Assembly: GCA_914767715.1 (NCBI GenBank)
Contig: OU612067.1
Location: 17,367,001-17,431,000 of the forward strand
From: Membranipora membranacea
Taxonomy: Eukaryota > Bryozoa > Gymnolaemata > Cheilostomatida > Membraniporidae
Direction: 5' to 3'
Length of the DNA: 64,000 nt
The translations under genes were made by a program, and so were the position numbers. The number at the start of each line of letters is the position of its first letter. Positions within the stretch are counted from its first letter, which is position 1. This document shows positions 1 through 9,489 of the stretch, in pieces. The notes beneath the pieces are model-generated. The model was not told the DNA's origin and searched no databases. It saw only the letters and a list, made by a program, of their open reading frames with translations.

Positions 1-1590
1 TGGCTGATTGATGTTATGAATTATGTTCTCAACAGACCAACAAGTATCATGTTCTGCTATTAGAGATTCATGAAGTTAAGAACAATAACTGTCCTATTAT
101 TGGTCTGTACACACTCATTGAGTATGGCAGATCATCATGCTAGAGCAAAGGAGAGAACTAGTCAGGTCAGGTTCTTCAAATTAACAAGAGAATAGCCATT
201 GCCGTAGTCATATGACAAGATGCATCTTATGATTATTTCAGGTTCATTTGCCCTACCTAGATGAGGTGGCTGGTAATATGTGCCACAGATTCCCAGAAAA
301 AAAACGTTGGCGTTGAAGGGACAGCCACAATTTGCAGTGGTAGTGGCCCAGTGGGTATGAGGATAATCATAGCTATAAACAGGCGCAGTCGGAGGTTGGT
401 ATAAATAACTATTTGAGATATGAATGTCTTAAAGCCAAATTTTAATCCAACAATAATGCCCTGGATATCTAAGATGTGTGTTGCTGCTCAAACATCAAGG
501 CCCTACTTTATTGTAAGAATCGCCACATTTAGCTTGTTCGGTGTATTTTGGTGAACAAAATGTTCTAAACTTATATTTCTCTTCGGGTGTTTTGATATAG
601 AGAGGACAGTGCTTCAATCAGAGTGGGAGGCGATCATTAGCACAGTGAGCAGACTCGTTAACATGGGCCCGAGAGATGGAACGAACAGGCTGTACCACAT
701 ATATATATAATGATAGCCGATATCGCAACATAAACAACCTGTGGGAGAGTAGCACTGAGAAACTGTCTGGCTGAAACTTATCTGTACAATTCCATGCTAA
801 TAAACATTTAAGGCCCTGAGAGAGCATTATTTAATTTTCAGAGGGCTATGAAAAAGTTAATCGCCCTTAAAAGCAGAAGAGTTTGCTAAAATATATATTT
901 CCTGTACCATGTTGCACTGAAATAAACAAAGTTAGTTTTCCTTTGAAATAGTTTGATCAATGAACTCCCTCTTCCTCAGGGAGTTCATTGGTTTGATGTC
1001 TTAATTTATCCAATCCTGATGCATTATCTTTTTGGCCAAGGTACTCCCTGTTATGTCCTCTTGGAAACGGATGAGGATTATATACCAATATGAGGTATCA
1101 TCAAGAGTTGTCTTCTCATGACATGTGAGAGGACAACTCATCATCAATTTGGTGTTATACACCATAAACTGCTATTCTTTTCCAGGGAAGGGGAGATGGG
1201 TTGCTCTCATGTCAATAAATGCATCGAAACCATTTGTTACATGTCTGCGTGTGCACCGAGAGCCCAACAATGAAATAGCTTCTTTCAACAGAAAATCCTG
1301 GGGCAGCACTTATGAATTAATTGTCATATATATGTGAGCTACTGCTTGTTATGACAAGTAAATTATTCAAGTGTTTAGCATAATTTTACAGAAAATTGAT
1401 TCATCAGGTGACTAAGATATAAGATACAAGTATGTTTGTCAACAAAAATCTATCCAACAAGGTGCGCTTGAAGATCAGCTTTTAATAAAACCGGACATGA
1501 AGGTCACTGATTCACCTATCATCAACTGTACTACTTGTATTCCTGCTATATCAAATAACTAAAACTATTAGCATGAAAAAAAGAGCCTGC
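1..1590. other. Intergenic or intronic DNA, no gene recognised
   Basis: I see no exon with a recognisable protein motif on either strand here. An open stretch around 1190-1336 follows a good acceptor (ttttccag at about 1185), but it has no clear donor and no family resemblance. If the PPxY cassette gene downstream has 5' exons, they may lie here or left of the window. Confidence 0.5.
958..991. repeat. Short hairpin, 12-bp arms
   Basis: Arms AATGAACTCCCT and AGGGAGTTCATT surround a loop of only 7 bases. It belongs with the many short near-perfect palindromes scattered through this window. A related CAATGAACT arm occurs in the hairpin at 9020-9045. Confidence 0.7.
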
Positions 1591-1765
1591 AGTATGGTTT
1601 GAACTTGCAACTCCTGGAACAAAAGACAACAGCCAGCGCTAACAGCTCAGCCATCCAGGCCAATATGGTTGGTGGGCAAAAAGTGCTGAGTATAAACCCA
1701 CTGGCAGTTACGCTATACATAACGCGACACTGCGGGTGGCACAATGACGATACGGGTGGGGACAT
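1590..1765 (-). repeat. tRNA-derived SINE-like element, minus strand
   Basis: Read on the minus strand there is an A-box-like segment (TGGCTGAGCTGTTAGCGCTG, about 1633-1655) followed by a B-box-like segment (AAGTTCAAACC, about 1596-1606) at tRNA spacing. A non-tRNA body would lie on one side. It looks like a pol III tRNA-derived SINE head rather than a functional tRNA, because the stems are not convincing. Confidence 0.5.
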
Positions 1766-1928
1766 AATGCAAAGTTATTGAAGCACAATGTCCTATCTAT
1801 ACTGTTTTTAAATCTATGGATAAAGCTAAGTCAGTAGTTACAATTTGTAGGACCTCAATTCATAGTAGATCACGGAAACATATTCAAATCTTGACGCTGA
1901 GGATAAGTGATTATTATTTTCCACAAGA

Positions 1929-2883
1929 ATGAAAAACGGCACTGATTATGATGATGATGGGCCTCCTGATCTAACCAAAGGGCTACATATACTCAAGTGG
2001 TAAGTAGATATCTAGAACACGTATGTTTCCTCTGCGGATCTTCGGTCATCTGGCAGGGCCGTAGTATAGAAAAAAGGGTAGGGGGGGGGGCAAAATTTCA
2101 TGGCAAGGCCGAAGCACCACCAGGAGCGGTGATAGAAGCAATTTAAGACAAGTATTAGCAATTGGATATGCCAGATGAGCTTATTCTGACACAACATATT
2201 CAACATGTTATAGGCCACTGTATTTAGCTTTCTATGTAGGCAGTGCCTCCCTGCCTCCCCTAAATCTACAGGCCTGTCTGGAGAGGTCACCTGATAGAGG
2301 CATCATTAACAAATCATCATGGAAAAGTTCTACTCAGCCGACCACCGATAGCTCATGTTGGAGGTAGCTCAATTGGTTAGCACAATTATTGAAGATCTTG
2401 GGTTCGAATTCCATTTGCAGTCAGTTGACTACATGTGTGTGGTTGGCACACAGGTGTTCCGACTTGCCTAGAAATTGCAGCCTTGCCCTTAAGGCAAACA
2501 ATATCTAGCTGGCTATGCTTCGGGATGAGGCGCGTGGTGAAGCCCCTGATTTTCATCAACAATAATGTTATCCCCATTTCTATTTCAGGGTCTTCTACCC
2601 GATCGGAGCTTTTATTGCTATTCTAGCCATAAGCCTCAGTGTGGGCATTCGATATTACATGATCCGCAAAGCTAGGCGAGAAAGAGCGTCAGGCCTAAAT
2701 CCGGTTACAGGGATGCCGATGGGTACAGCCTCTATAGGGTACGCTCCACCTCCTCCAGCACCCTCAGGTCCCACTCTACCAGCAGAGGCATATCCCAGAC
2801 AGCAGGCACCACCAGTTGCCAATCCTGCATATAACTCAACAACTCAAGGTGTAGATGAGACAAAATATCAAACTGAATACTGA
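1929..2883 (+). pseudogene. PPxY membrane-tail cassette, copy 1 (probably disabled)
   Basis: Two exons, A (1929-1999, donor GTAAGT) and B (2589-2883, acceptor TTTCAG), join in phase 2 as in the other copies. Exon A encodes NGTDYDDDGPP and ends GLHILKW. Exon B encodes one transmembrane helix starting FYPIGAF, then a basic RKARRER stretch and a proline-rich tail. A G-to-T change makes TGA at 2881-2883, eight codons before PPAY would be reached at the end used by its sisters (stop 2914-2916). The PPxY motif is therefore lost. A second in-frame TGA lies just upstream of the exon A ATG (about 1911), where copies 2-4 stay open. Seen: two stops. Inferred: a pseudogene, or a truncated isoform lacking the WW-binding motif. 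Confidence 0.6.
2356..2562 (+). repeat. tRNA-derived SINE, unit 1 copy
   Basis: A box TAGCTCAATTGGTTAG at 2365-2380 and B box GGTTCGAATTCC at 2401-2412, followed by a non-tRNA body ending near GAAGCCCCTGATTTTCATCA. It sits in the intron between exons A and B. The same element is in the same place in units 2-4, so it was there before the duplications. Confidence 0.85.
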
Positions 2884-3454
2884 CTTCCGCCAGCATATAG
2901 TACAACTACCAAATAGACGCTGAACTGTGCTGAAATTCTGATAATCCCAATTACGGTTCACTTCAAGTTGAAATTCACGTCACGCCATGTCAATTCACGT
3001 CTCTAAATTCATGACTATGCTCATATGGACAATTAGGATAATTTGGACAAATTCTGCTGCTGCTGGTGTGGAAAGCACGCACACAGGAATGCATCTCAGT
3101 TCATCGCCAGTTCAAAGCTCAACGCACCAGAACTAAAAGCATTGGTGGTAAACTGATAATAATGTACTAGATCTATGAAAGGCATTGCAATAATATTATT
3201 TTTTTGTTTTACCTTCCAAATTAATATTGATGCACAATTACCAGCTTTCACCTGACCCCATCCATCCAGGCTAGATAAGCTGTCGGGGTACGTGGCTACC
3301 CCATCGCACTGTCACCAGAATATATATGAATATTGTCGGCTACTGGTTCTCTCTTTGCCATTAATAGAGCAGCCATCTAGGCCATACATACCATGGCTCA
3401 TTTCCGCTAAGTAAACCATAACCATTTGACAGGGCTTTTGTTATAATTATGACT

Positions 3455-3497
3455 GAATTACAGATGCAAACGAAGCGTGTTGTTTGCATCTGAAATT
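3455..3497. repeat. Hairpin CAGATGCAAAC, unit 1
   Basis: Perfect 11-bp arms (CAGATGCAAAC and GTTTGCATCTG, 3461-3492), extended by near-symmetrical GAATT flanks. The same hairpin recurs at 5541-5584 and, with longer 20-bp arms, at 9162-9226. Confidence 0.75.
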
Positions 3498-3790
3498 CAC
3501 TCTACATTTTCCTATCGACTAGGTGATATAGAAATTTGCTCAATATAATCAATATAAGAAGAATGTTGACTTAAGTTCTTATTCAATATAGGATAAGGGC
3601 TCTATGTGTACCCTAGACACACATGCTTATATTAAAGCAGTGCCATTAGGTATTTTATTTTTAGAATTTGCACAATCTTAATCATGCGGATAGCTGATAA
3701 CTAGCCTCTATACTAGCTTGTCATAGTCAGTCAGTAAAGCTGAGATAAAGCTAAGTCAGTAGTTACAATTTGTAGGACCTCAGTTCTTAG

Positions 3791-4986
3791 AAGGGCACGA
3801 AAACATATTCAAATTTCGACACTGAGGATAAGACATTGTTATTTTCCGGAAGAATGAAAAACGGCACTGATTATGATGATGATGGGCCTCCTGAACTGAC
3901 CCAGGGGCTACATATACTCAAGTGGTGAGTAGATATCTAGAACAAGTATGTTTCCTCTGTGGTGGCAGAGGGATGTTGCAAGGCGCCTCGATTCCCGACG
4001 TTTGCAATAAAATACCCTCTGCCACCACAGAGGAAATATCTACATATCAGACCCGTAGTTCTAGGGGAGGCCTAAAAATTCTGTAATTGAATATTACATG
4101 TCAGAATCAGCTTGTTTAAGACTTCCATTTGCTATATACATCCTTAAAACGCGTTGAAGGCTGAGGACTGGGAACTAAGGAGGAGCTTACAATACTCAAC
4201 CTCAACTCACACCCTCAAGGATTTTCGCCTCCCCTACCATTTTTCCAAAACTACGGCCCTACATTTACAAATATCTACATCATCGGTCATCCTGATAGGT
4301 CACCTGATAGGTCACCTGATAGATCACCTGATAGGTCACCTGATAGAGGCATCATTAACGAATCATGATTGAAAAGTTCTACTCAGCCGAGCACCGATAG
4401 CTCATGTTGGAGGTAGCTCAGTTGGTTAGCACAATTATTGAAGGTCGTAGGTTCAAATTCCGCTCGCAGTCAATTGACTACTGGTGTGTAGTTGGCACAC
4501 AAGTGTTCCGACTGGCCTATACAAACAGAGAGCAATTGCAGCCTTGCTCTTATAGCAAACAATATCTAGCTGCCTATGTTTCGGGATGAGGTGCGTGGCG
4601 AAGCCCCTGATTTTCATCAACTATAACAATAATATTATTTCAATTTCTATTTCAGGATCTTCTACCCGATCGGAGCTTTTATTGCTATCCTAGCCATAAG
4701 CCTCAGTTTGGGCATTCGATATTACATTATCCGCAGAGCTAGGCGAGAAAGAGCGTCAGGCCTAAATCCGGTTACAGGGATGCCGATGGGTACAACCTCT
4801 ACAGGGTACGCTCAGCCTTCCCAACCTCCAGCAAACTCTGGAACTACTCTACCAGCAGAGGCATATCCGAGGCAGCAGGCACCAGTCGCCAATTCAGCAT
4901 ATAGCTCAACAACTCAAGGTGTAGATGAGACAAAATATCAAACTGAATATGGACTTCCGCCAGCATATAGTACAACTACCAAATAG
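3791..4986 (+). CDS. PPxY-tailed single-pass membrane protein cassette, copy 2
   Basis: Exon A ends at 3924 (donor GTGAGT). Its reading frame is open from a possible acceptor (CTTAG, exon start 3791) through an ATG at 3854. Exon B is 4656-4986 (acceptor TTTCAG, stop TAG). The junction completes a Trp codon in phase 2. From the ATG the product is 133 aa: an acidic segment TDYDDDGPPELTQ, one hydrophobic helix (IGAFIAILAISLSLGI), a basic cluster RRARRER that predicts a cytoplasmic C-terminus, and a Pro/Ala/Thr-rich tail ending GLPPAY-STTTK. PPxY motifs bind WW domains such as those of NEDD4-type ubiquitin ligases. I do not recognise the family with certainty; Shisa-, CYYR1- and WBP1-like proteins share this layout. 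No signal peptide is visible, so exon A may be internal, with 5' exons elsewhere. Confidence 0.65.
3951..4036. mobile_element. Hairpin element with 22-bp perfect arms, unit 2
   Basis: The left arm (3951-3972, starting TTTCCTCTGTGG) and right arm (4015-4036, ending CCACAGAGGAAA) are exact inverted repeats around a 42-bp centre. It lies in the intron 26 bp after the exon A donor. Units 3 and 4 hold the same element; unit 1 has only the outer few bases. No clear target-site duplication is visible, so a MITE-like origin is inferred from the symmetry. Confidence 0.75.
4285..4356. repeat. 12-bp minisatellite (ataggtcacctg), unit 2
   Basis: About five units of GATAGGTCACCT with single-base changes. 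The array expands to about seven units in units 3 and 4, while unit 1 has one copy near 2284. It sits directly upstream of the SINE in the same intron. Confidence 0.85.
4405..4622 (+). repeat. tRNA-derived SINE, unit 2 copy
   Basis: A box TAGCTCAGTTGGTTAG at 4414-4429 and B box GGTTCAAATTCC at 4450-4461 with tRNA spacing, followed by the same family-specific body as in units 1, 3 and 4. A diverged copy lies on the minus strand at about 60350-60525. Confidence 0.88.
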
Positions 4987-5540
4987 ACGCTGAACTGTGC
5001 TGAAATTCTGATAATCCCAATTACGGTTAACTTCAAGTTGAAATTCATGTCACGCCATGTCAATTCACGTCTCTAAATTCATGACTATGCTCATATGGAC
5101 AATTAGGATAATTTGGACAAATTCTATAACTTTAAACACTGTTACTGCTGGTGTGGAAAGCACGCACACAGGAATGCATCTCAGTTCATCGCCAGTTCAA
5201 AGCTCAACGCACCAGAACTAAAAGCATTGGTGGTAAACTCATAATAATGTACTAGATCTATCAAAGGCATTGCAATAATATTTTTTTGTTTTACCTTCCA
5301 AATTAATATTGATGCACAATTACCAGCTTTCACCTGACCCCATCCCTCCAGGCTAGATAGGCTGTCGGGGTGCGTGGCTACCCCCATCGCACTGTCACCA
5401 GAATATATATTATGAATGTTGTCAGCTACTGGTTCTCTCTTTGCCATTAATAGAGCGGCCATCTAGGCCATACATACCATGGCTCATTTCCGCCAAGTAA
5501 ACCATAACCATTTGACAGGGCTTTTGTTATAATTATGACT

Positions 5541-5584
5541 GAATTACAGATGCAAACAAAGCGTGTTGTTTGCATCTGAAATTC
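5541..5584. repeat. Hairpin CAGATGCAAAC, unit 2
   Basis: Same palindrome as 3455-3497, arms CAGATGCAAAC and GTTTGCATCTG, carried along by the duplication. Confidence 0.75.
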
Positions 5585-5875
5585 ACTCTACATTTTCCTA
5601 TCGACTAGGTGATATAGAAATTTGCTCAATATAATCAATATAAGAAGAATGTTGACTTAAGTTCTTATTCAATATAGGATAAGGGCTCTATGTGTACCCT
5701 AGACAAACATGCTTATATTAAAGCAGTGCCATCAGGTATTTTATTTTTAGAATGTGCACAATCATAATCATGCGATAGCTGATAACTAGCCTCTATACTA
5801 GCTTGTCATAGTCAGTCAGTAAAGCTGAGATAAAGCTAAGTCAGTAGTTACAATTTGTAGGACCTCAGTTCTTAG

Positions 5876-7088
5876 AAGGGCACGGAAACATATTCAAATT
5901 TCGACACTGAGGATAAGACATTGTTATTTTCCGGAAGAATGAAAAACGGCACTGATTATCTTGATGCTGGGCCTCCTGAACTGACCCAGGGGCTACATAT
6001 ACTCAAGTGGTGAGTAGATATCTAGAACAAGTATGTTTCCTCTGTGGTGGCAGAGGGATGTTGCAAGGCGCCTCGATTCCCGACGTTTGCAATTACCCTC
6101 TGCCACCACAGAGGAAATATCTACATATCAGACCCGTAGTTCTAGGGGAGGCCTAAAAATTCTGTAATTGAATATTCCATATCAGAATCAGCTTGTTTAA
6201 GACTTCCATTTGCTATATACATCCTTAAAACGCGTTGAAAGCTGAGGACTGAAAACTCAGGAGGAGCTTACAATACTCAACCTGGTGTTACCTTCGCACC
6301 CTCAAGGATTTTCGCCTCCCCTACCATTTTTCCAAAACTACGGCCCTACATATACAAATATCTACATCATCGGTCATCCTGATAGGTCACCTAATAGGTC
6401 ACCTGATAGGTCACCTGATAGGTCACCTGATAGGTCACCTAATAGGTCACCTGATAGAGGCATCATTAATGAATCATGATTGAAAAGTTCTACTCAGCCG
6501 AGCACCGATAGCTCATGTTGGAGGTAGCTCAGTTGGTTAGCACAATTATTGAAGGTCGTAGGTTCGAATTCCGCTCGCAGTCAATTGACTACTGGTGTGT
6601 AGTTGGCACACAAGTGTTCCGTCTGGCCTATACAAACAGAGAGCAATTGCAGCCTTGCCCTTATAGCAAACAATATCTAGCTGCCTATGCTTCGGGATGA
6701 GGCGCGTGGCGAAGCCCCTGATTTTCATCAAACATAACAATAATATTATCTCTATTTCAGGATCTTCTACCCGATCGGAGCTTTTATTGCTATTCTAGGC
6801 ATAAGCGTCAGTGTGGGCATTCGATATTACATGATCCGCAGAGCTAGGCGAGAGAGAGCGTCAGGCCTAAATCCTGTTACAGGGATGCCGATGGGTACAG
6901 CCTCTATAGGGTACGCTCCACCTCCTCCAGCACCCTCAGGTTCCACTCTACCAGCAGAGGCATACCCCAGACAGCAGGCACCACCAGTCGCCAATCCTGC
7001 ATATAGCTCAACAACTCAAGGTGTAGATGAGACAAAATATCAAACTGAATATGGACTTCCGCCAGCATATAGTACAACTACCAAATAG
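5876..7088 (+). CDS. PPxY-tailed single-pass membrane protein cassette, copy 3
   Basis: Exon A (5876 or ATG 5939, to 6009, donor GTGAGT) and exon B (6761-7088, acceptor TTTCAG, stop TAG) join in phase 2. In exon A two of the four aspartates are changed (TDYLDAGPP). The helix reads IGAFIAILGISVSVGI and the tail is of the APPPPAPSG type, as in copy 1, ending GLPPAY-STTTK. The frame is open throughout, so this copy could be functional. From the ATG it would encode 132 aa. As in copy 2 there is no visible signal peptide, and the true 5' end is unknown. Confidence 0.65.
6036..6117. mobile_element. Hairpin element with 22-bp perfect arms, unit 3
   Basis: Same arms as the unit 2 element; the centre is a few bases shorter (a deletion before the right arm). 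Same intronic position. Confidence 0.75.
6371..6460. repeat. 12-bp minisatellite (ataggtcacctg), unit 3
   Basis: About seven units, two of them carrying the CCTAAT variant. Read in one frame the array would encode repeated DRSP, but it lies in an intron and I do not call it coding. Confidence 0.85.
6516..6730 (+). repeat. tRNA-derived SINE, unit 3 copy
   Basis: A box TAGCTCAGTTGGTTAG at 6525-6540; B box GGTTCGAATTCC at 6561-6572; same body and same intron position as in the other units. Confidence 0.88.
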
Positions 7089-8213
7089 ACTCCGATCACT
7101 CAGTGAACTGTGCTGAAATCCTGATTATCCCAATTAGGGTTAAATTCAATGTTGCAATTCATATCAATATGTCTCTAAAATCATGACTGTGCCACATGGA
7201 CAATAAGCGATCACACAATATTCCATTTCTATAACTTGAAACATTAAACACTGTTATTGCTGGTGTGGAAAGCACACACACAGGAACGCATCCTAGTTCA
7301 TTGCAAGATCAAAGCTCAATGCACCAGAATCATTGGTGTTCAACTCATATGCAAGTTCGATTATCAGGGTTGCATGGACGGAAACGGGCACATGTTTAGT
7401 CATTTCTTCTCCGATCCCACATTGATGTAGGTATGACTCAGAAGCTGACCCATCTACATCAGATAATTCCTGTGATATTTTCTTGTGCATACTATCGCTG
7501 CAATTACCACTTATACTGTTTGTTATTGATTGTTTCGGAGTTGCCCACACTTTTTATGCGCATCAATACTCAGACAGGTTTCCTGATATAATATACTTTT
7601 GTATGTTTTTATAACTACAGAAGGTTTTTTTTCTAACATACATAACAACCTCACCTAAGGATATATAATAAATATATATAATAAAGTATTACTTGTATAT
7701 AACTTTTATCTCTGAGAGGTTATATAGACAAACAGGGTATAATCATGGGCATAAACTCAAGCAAATTCACTGACTGCAAGTTGCTCACTCGGATCAGGGG
7801 CAGGTTTCACCGAGAAACTTAACCTGAAAATTGATTGTGTGTCAACACACATTTCTTCTATGGAAGCTATCTTACCCATAACCACAATATCCCATAGACA
7901 GTATGAATTATTCGTTGTTGATCTTGCTGTGTAGGCATCAAGTTTTTCTTAAAAAACTGTATTGACTTATTTGTCGTTCCAAAAAATGATTTCCATAATG
8001 TTCCATAAAGTTGACGCTTTCAATTATCAAAATTTGATATTGTTTACATTATTAAAATAATACACTCTCAACTCCTGTATATGTATAATGTAATAATAAT
8101 ACGCAACAATGAATAATAATGTATAATAGTTATGTTATCATAATGTATAACAATCATTTACACTAACTGAATTGCAGGATACTACATTATACATTATATT
8201 TAAATCTTGTAAC

Positions 8214-8219
8214 TTTATT
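8214..8219 (-). promoter_or_regulatory. Poly(A) signal AATAAA for the unit 3 terminal exon
   Basis: TTTATT on the + strand reads AATAAA on the minus strand, about 50 bases past the stop codon of the duplicated pentraxin exon. The equivalent site in unit 4 reads TATAAA (11819-11824). Confidence 0.5.
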
Positions 8220-8267
8220 ACCACGCCGTCTGAAGTATAAATAATGAAGAATCTCCGTGATTGTCTT

Positions 8268-8467
8268 TCAGCATTCTAAGCATTCAAAATCCTCTGAGTC
8301 AGTTTCCATAGTCCCAACAATGGTAATTGTGTCCTCGTTGACAATATTTCCCTTTTCATTACAGAACATCTTCATTTTCATAACTTCGTCATCAGAGAGG
8401 GCTGTATCATACATATTCAGTTGTGCAATCCAGCCTGGTATAACTTGATCAGCATCTAACCCTCCAC
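8268..8467 (-). CDS. Duplicate terminal exon of the CBM14-pentraxin gene
   Basis: A 200-nt exon with an intact acceptor (poly-T then CAG) in phase 1 and an open frame to TGA, homologous along its whole length to the exon at 11873-12072. It encodes the last part of a pentraxin fold: GGGLDADQ (calcium-site region), GWIAQLNMYDTALSDDEV, then an acidic tail ending ECLEC. It differs from the other copy at a few residues (DADQ versus DPDQ, MYDTAL versus MYNTAL, MKMKMF versus VRMEMF, ECLEC versus ECLGC). No other pentraxin exons are duplicated beside it. It could be an orphan duplicate, or an alternative last exon reached by skipping the nearer one; both share acceptor phase 1. Confidence 0.75.
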
Positions 8468-8682
8468 CTGAAAAAAAAGGGAAAATGGGCAACCATCACA
8501 GAAGGGTAGAAAACAACCCCGTTATTATGTATTTTTTTGTTTTATTTAATGTATCATGACGTATTTATGTATCATTATATGATTTATCATCTTATATCAT
8601 TATGTGATTTATTTATGTATCACGATCATAACCCAGTTTCTTTACTTTTGTATTATTCATGGAATGGGTAAGGCCTATTGGC

Positions 8683-8714
8683 CTCTCGGGCTTTTTGGCT
8701 AAGATCAAAGTGTC
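8683..8714 (+). repeat. U2 snRNA 5'-end-like fragment
   Basis: The string TCTCGGGCTTTTTGGCTAAG followed by ATCAAAGTGT closely resembles the conserved 5' end of U2 snRNA (TCTCGGCCTTTTGGCTAAG...ATCAAGTGT), with two single-base insertions and one change. The similarity stops there, so this is at most a fragment and not a working snRNA gene. The matching place in unit 4 (about 12228) lacks the TCTCGG part. Confidence 0.35.
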
Positions 8715-8944
8715 ACTGCCAATGGCGGATTAGTGCCAGTTTGAGTTTCGGCAAGTTGCAAACCCATTTCTAATATGTATCACATTCTCAGGATGAGGAT
8801 TTAGGGCACCTTGCTTCGCTATTTAGGGGCAGCCCATTACTTACTTTACATCAAGGTATACTGGCTAAGATCAAATGTTCACTGCAAATGGCAATTCAGT
8901 ATTAGCACAGACACAGTTCAGGAGGCAATTACGATTGATTGAAA

Positions 8945-8959
8945 TACCACACCCACCCC
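8945..8959. repeat. Poly-C tract
   Basis: A homopolymer of C next to the point where unit 3 rejoins sequence shared with units 1 and 2. Similar poly-G runs occur near 2082, 16196, 18284, 22072, 37676, 60247 and 60546. Confidence 0.8.
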
Positions 8960-9161
8960 CCCCCCCCCCTCCATCCTAGCCTAGAAATTCTGTTGGGTAT
9001 GTGGCTACCCCTATCTCACCAATGAACTAAAGGTTTAGTTCATTGATCTCACTGTCACCAGCATATATATAAATAGAGTCATAGGCTATACATACCTTGG
9101 CTCATTTCTGCCAATTAAACCATAATCATTCGACAAGACTCATGTGATATTTAATCAACAA

Positions 9162-9226
9162 TGTGAATTTCAGATGCAAACAAAGTGTGTTGTAGTAGTA
9201 GTAATCGTTTGCATCTGAATTTCACA
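9162..9226. repeat. Hairpin with 20-bp perfect arms, unit 3
   Basis: Arms start TGTGAATTTCAG (9162-9181) and end CTGAATTTCACA (9207-9226), with a GTA-rich loop. This is the longer form of the CAGATGCAAAC hairpin in units 1 and 2. Confidence 0.8.
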
Positions 9227-9489
9227 ATTTAGAAATTTGCTCAATATAATCAATATAAGAAGAATGTTGTGCAACAAGATAAAGGATACACAGGTATGGG
9301 CTCAATGTGTACTATAGACATACATGCTATAAAATTGTAGCATTGCCAATAGGTATTATATTTTTAGAATGTGCACAATCATAATCATGTGATAGCTGAT
9401 GACAGCCTACTAGCGCTTGTCAGAGTCAGTCAGTAAAGCTGAGATAAAGCTAATTCAGTAGTTACAATTTGTAGGACCTCAGTTCTTAG

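Larger units (their letters stand above)
1815..3730. repeat. Tandem duplication unit 1 of 4
   Basis: This unit runs from the motif aaagctaagtcagtag to its next occurrence. It contains a diverged exon A (1929-1999), a SINE (2356-2562), exon B (2589-2883) and a 3' flank that matches unit 2 nearly base for base. It lacks the hairpin element and the expanded 12-bp minisatellite seen in units 2-4. Boundaries are approximate. Confidence 0.85.
3731..5815. repeat. Tandem duplication unit 2 of 4
   Basis: About 2.1 kb with exon A, hairpin element, minisatellite, SINE and exon B in that order. Its 3' flank (4987-5815) is nearly identical to that of unit 1. Its exon B, however, is nearly identical to that of unit 4, which points to exchange between units. 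Confidence 0.85.
5816..9426. repeat. Tandem duplication unit 3 of 4
   Basis: About 3.6 kb. The first part matches units 1 and 2. After exon B it carries about 1.6 kb that those units lack, including a minus-strand copy of the pentraxin terminal exon (8268-8467). Near 8970 it rejoins sequence shared with the end of units 1 and 2. Units 1-2 could be deleted forms of units 3-4, or units 3-4 could have gained the segment. Confidence 0.8.

Noticed and set aside
1125-1337. Open frame after a good acceptor that might be a 5' exon of the PPxY gene
   Set aside because: No usable donor in phase and no family resemblance; the composition is ordinary.
4414-4470. Functional tRNA genes in the duplication cluster
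   Set aside because: A and B boxes are present but the cloverleaf is not complete and a shared non-tRNA body follows; these are SINE heads.
6371-6460. Coding DRSP or IGHL repeat protein in the minisatellite
   Set aside because: The array lies between a good donor (6009) and acceptor (6760) and has no splice or start context; frames arise from the 12-bp period.
7293-7550. Open frame on the minus strand ending SGALSFDLAMN, with a related ending in unit 2 (5181-5462)
   Set aside because: The equivalent region in unit 4 is full of stops and frame changes, and only the last residues agree between units. It looks like duplicated non-coding DNA rather than an exon.
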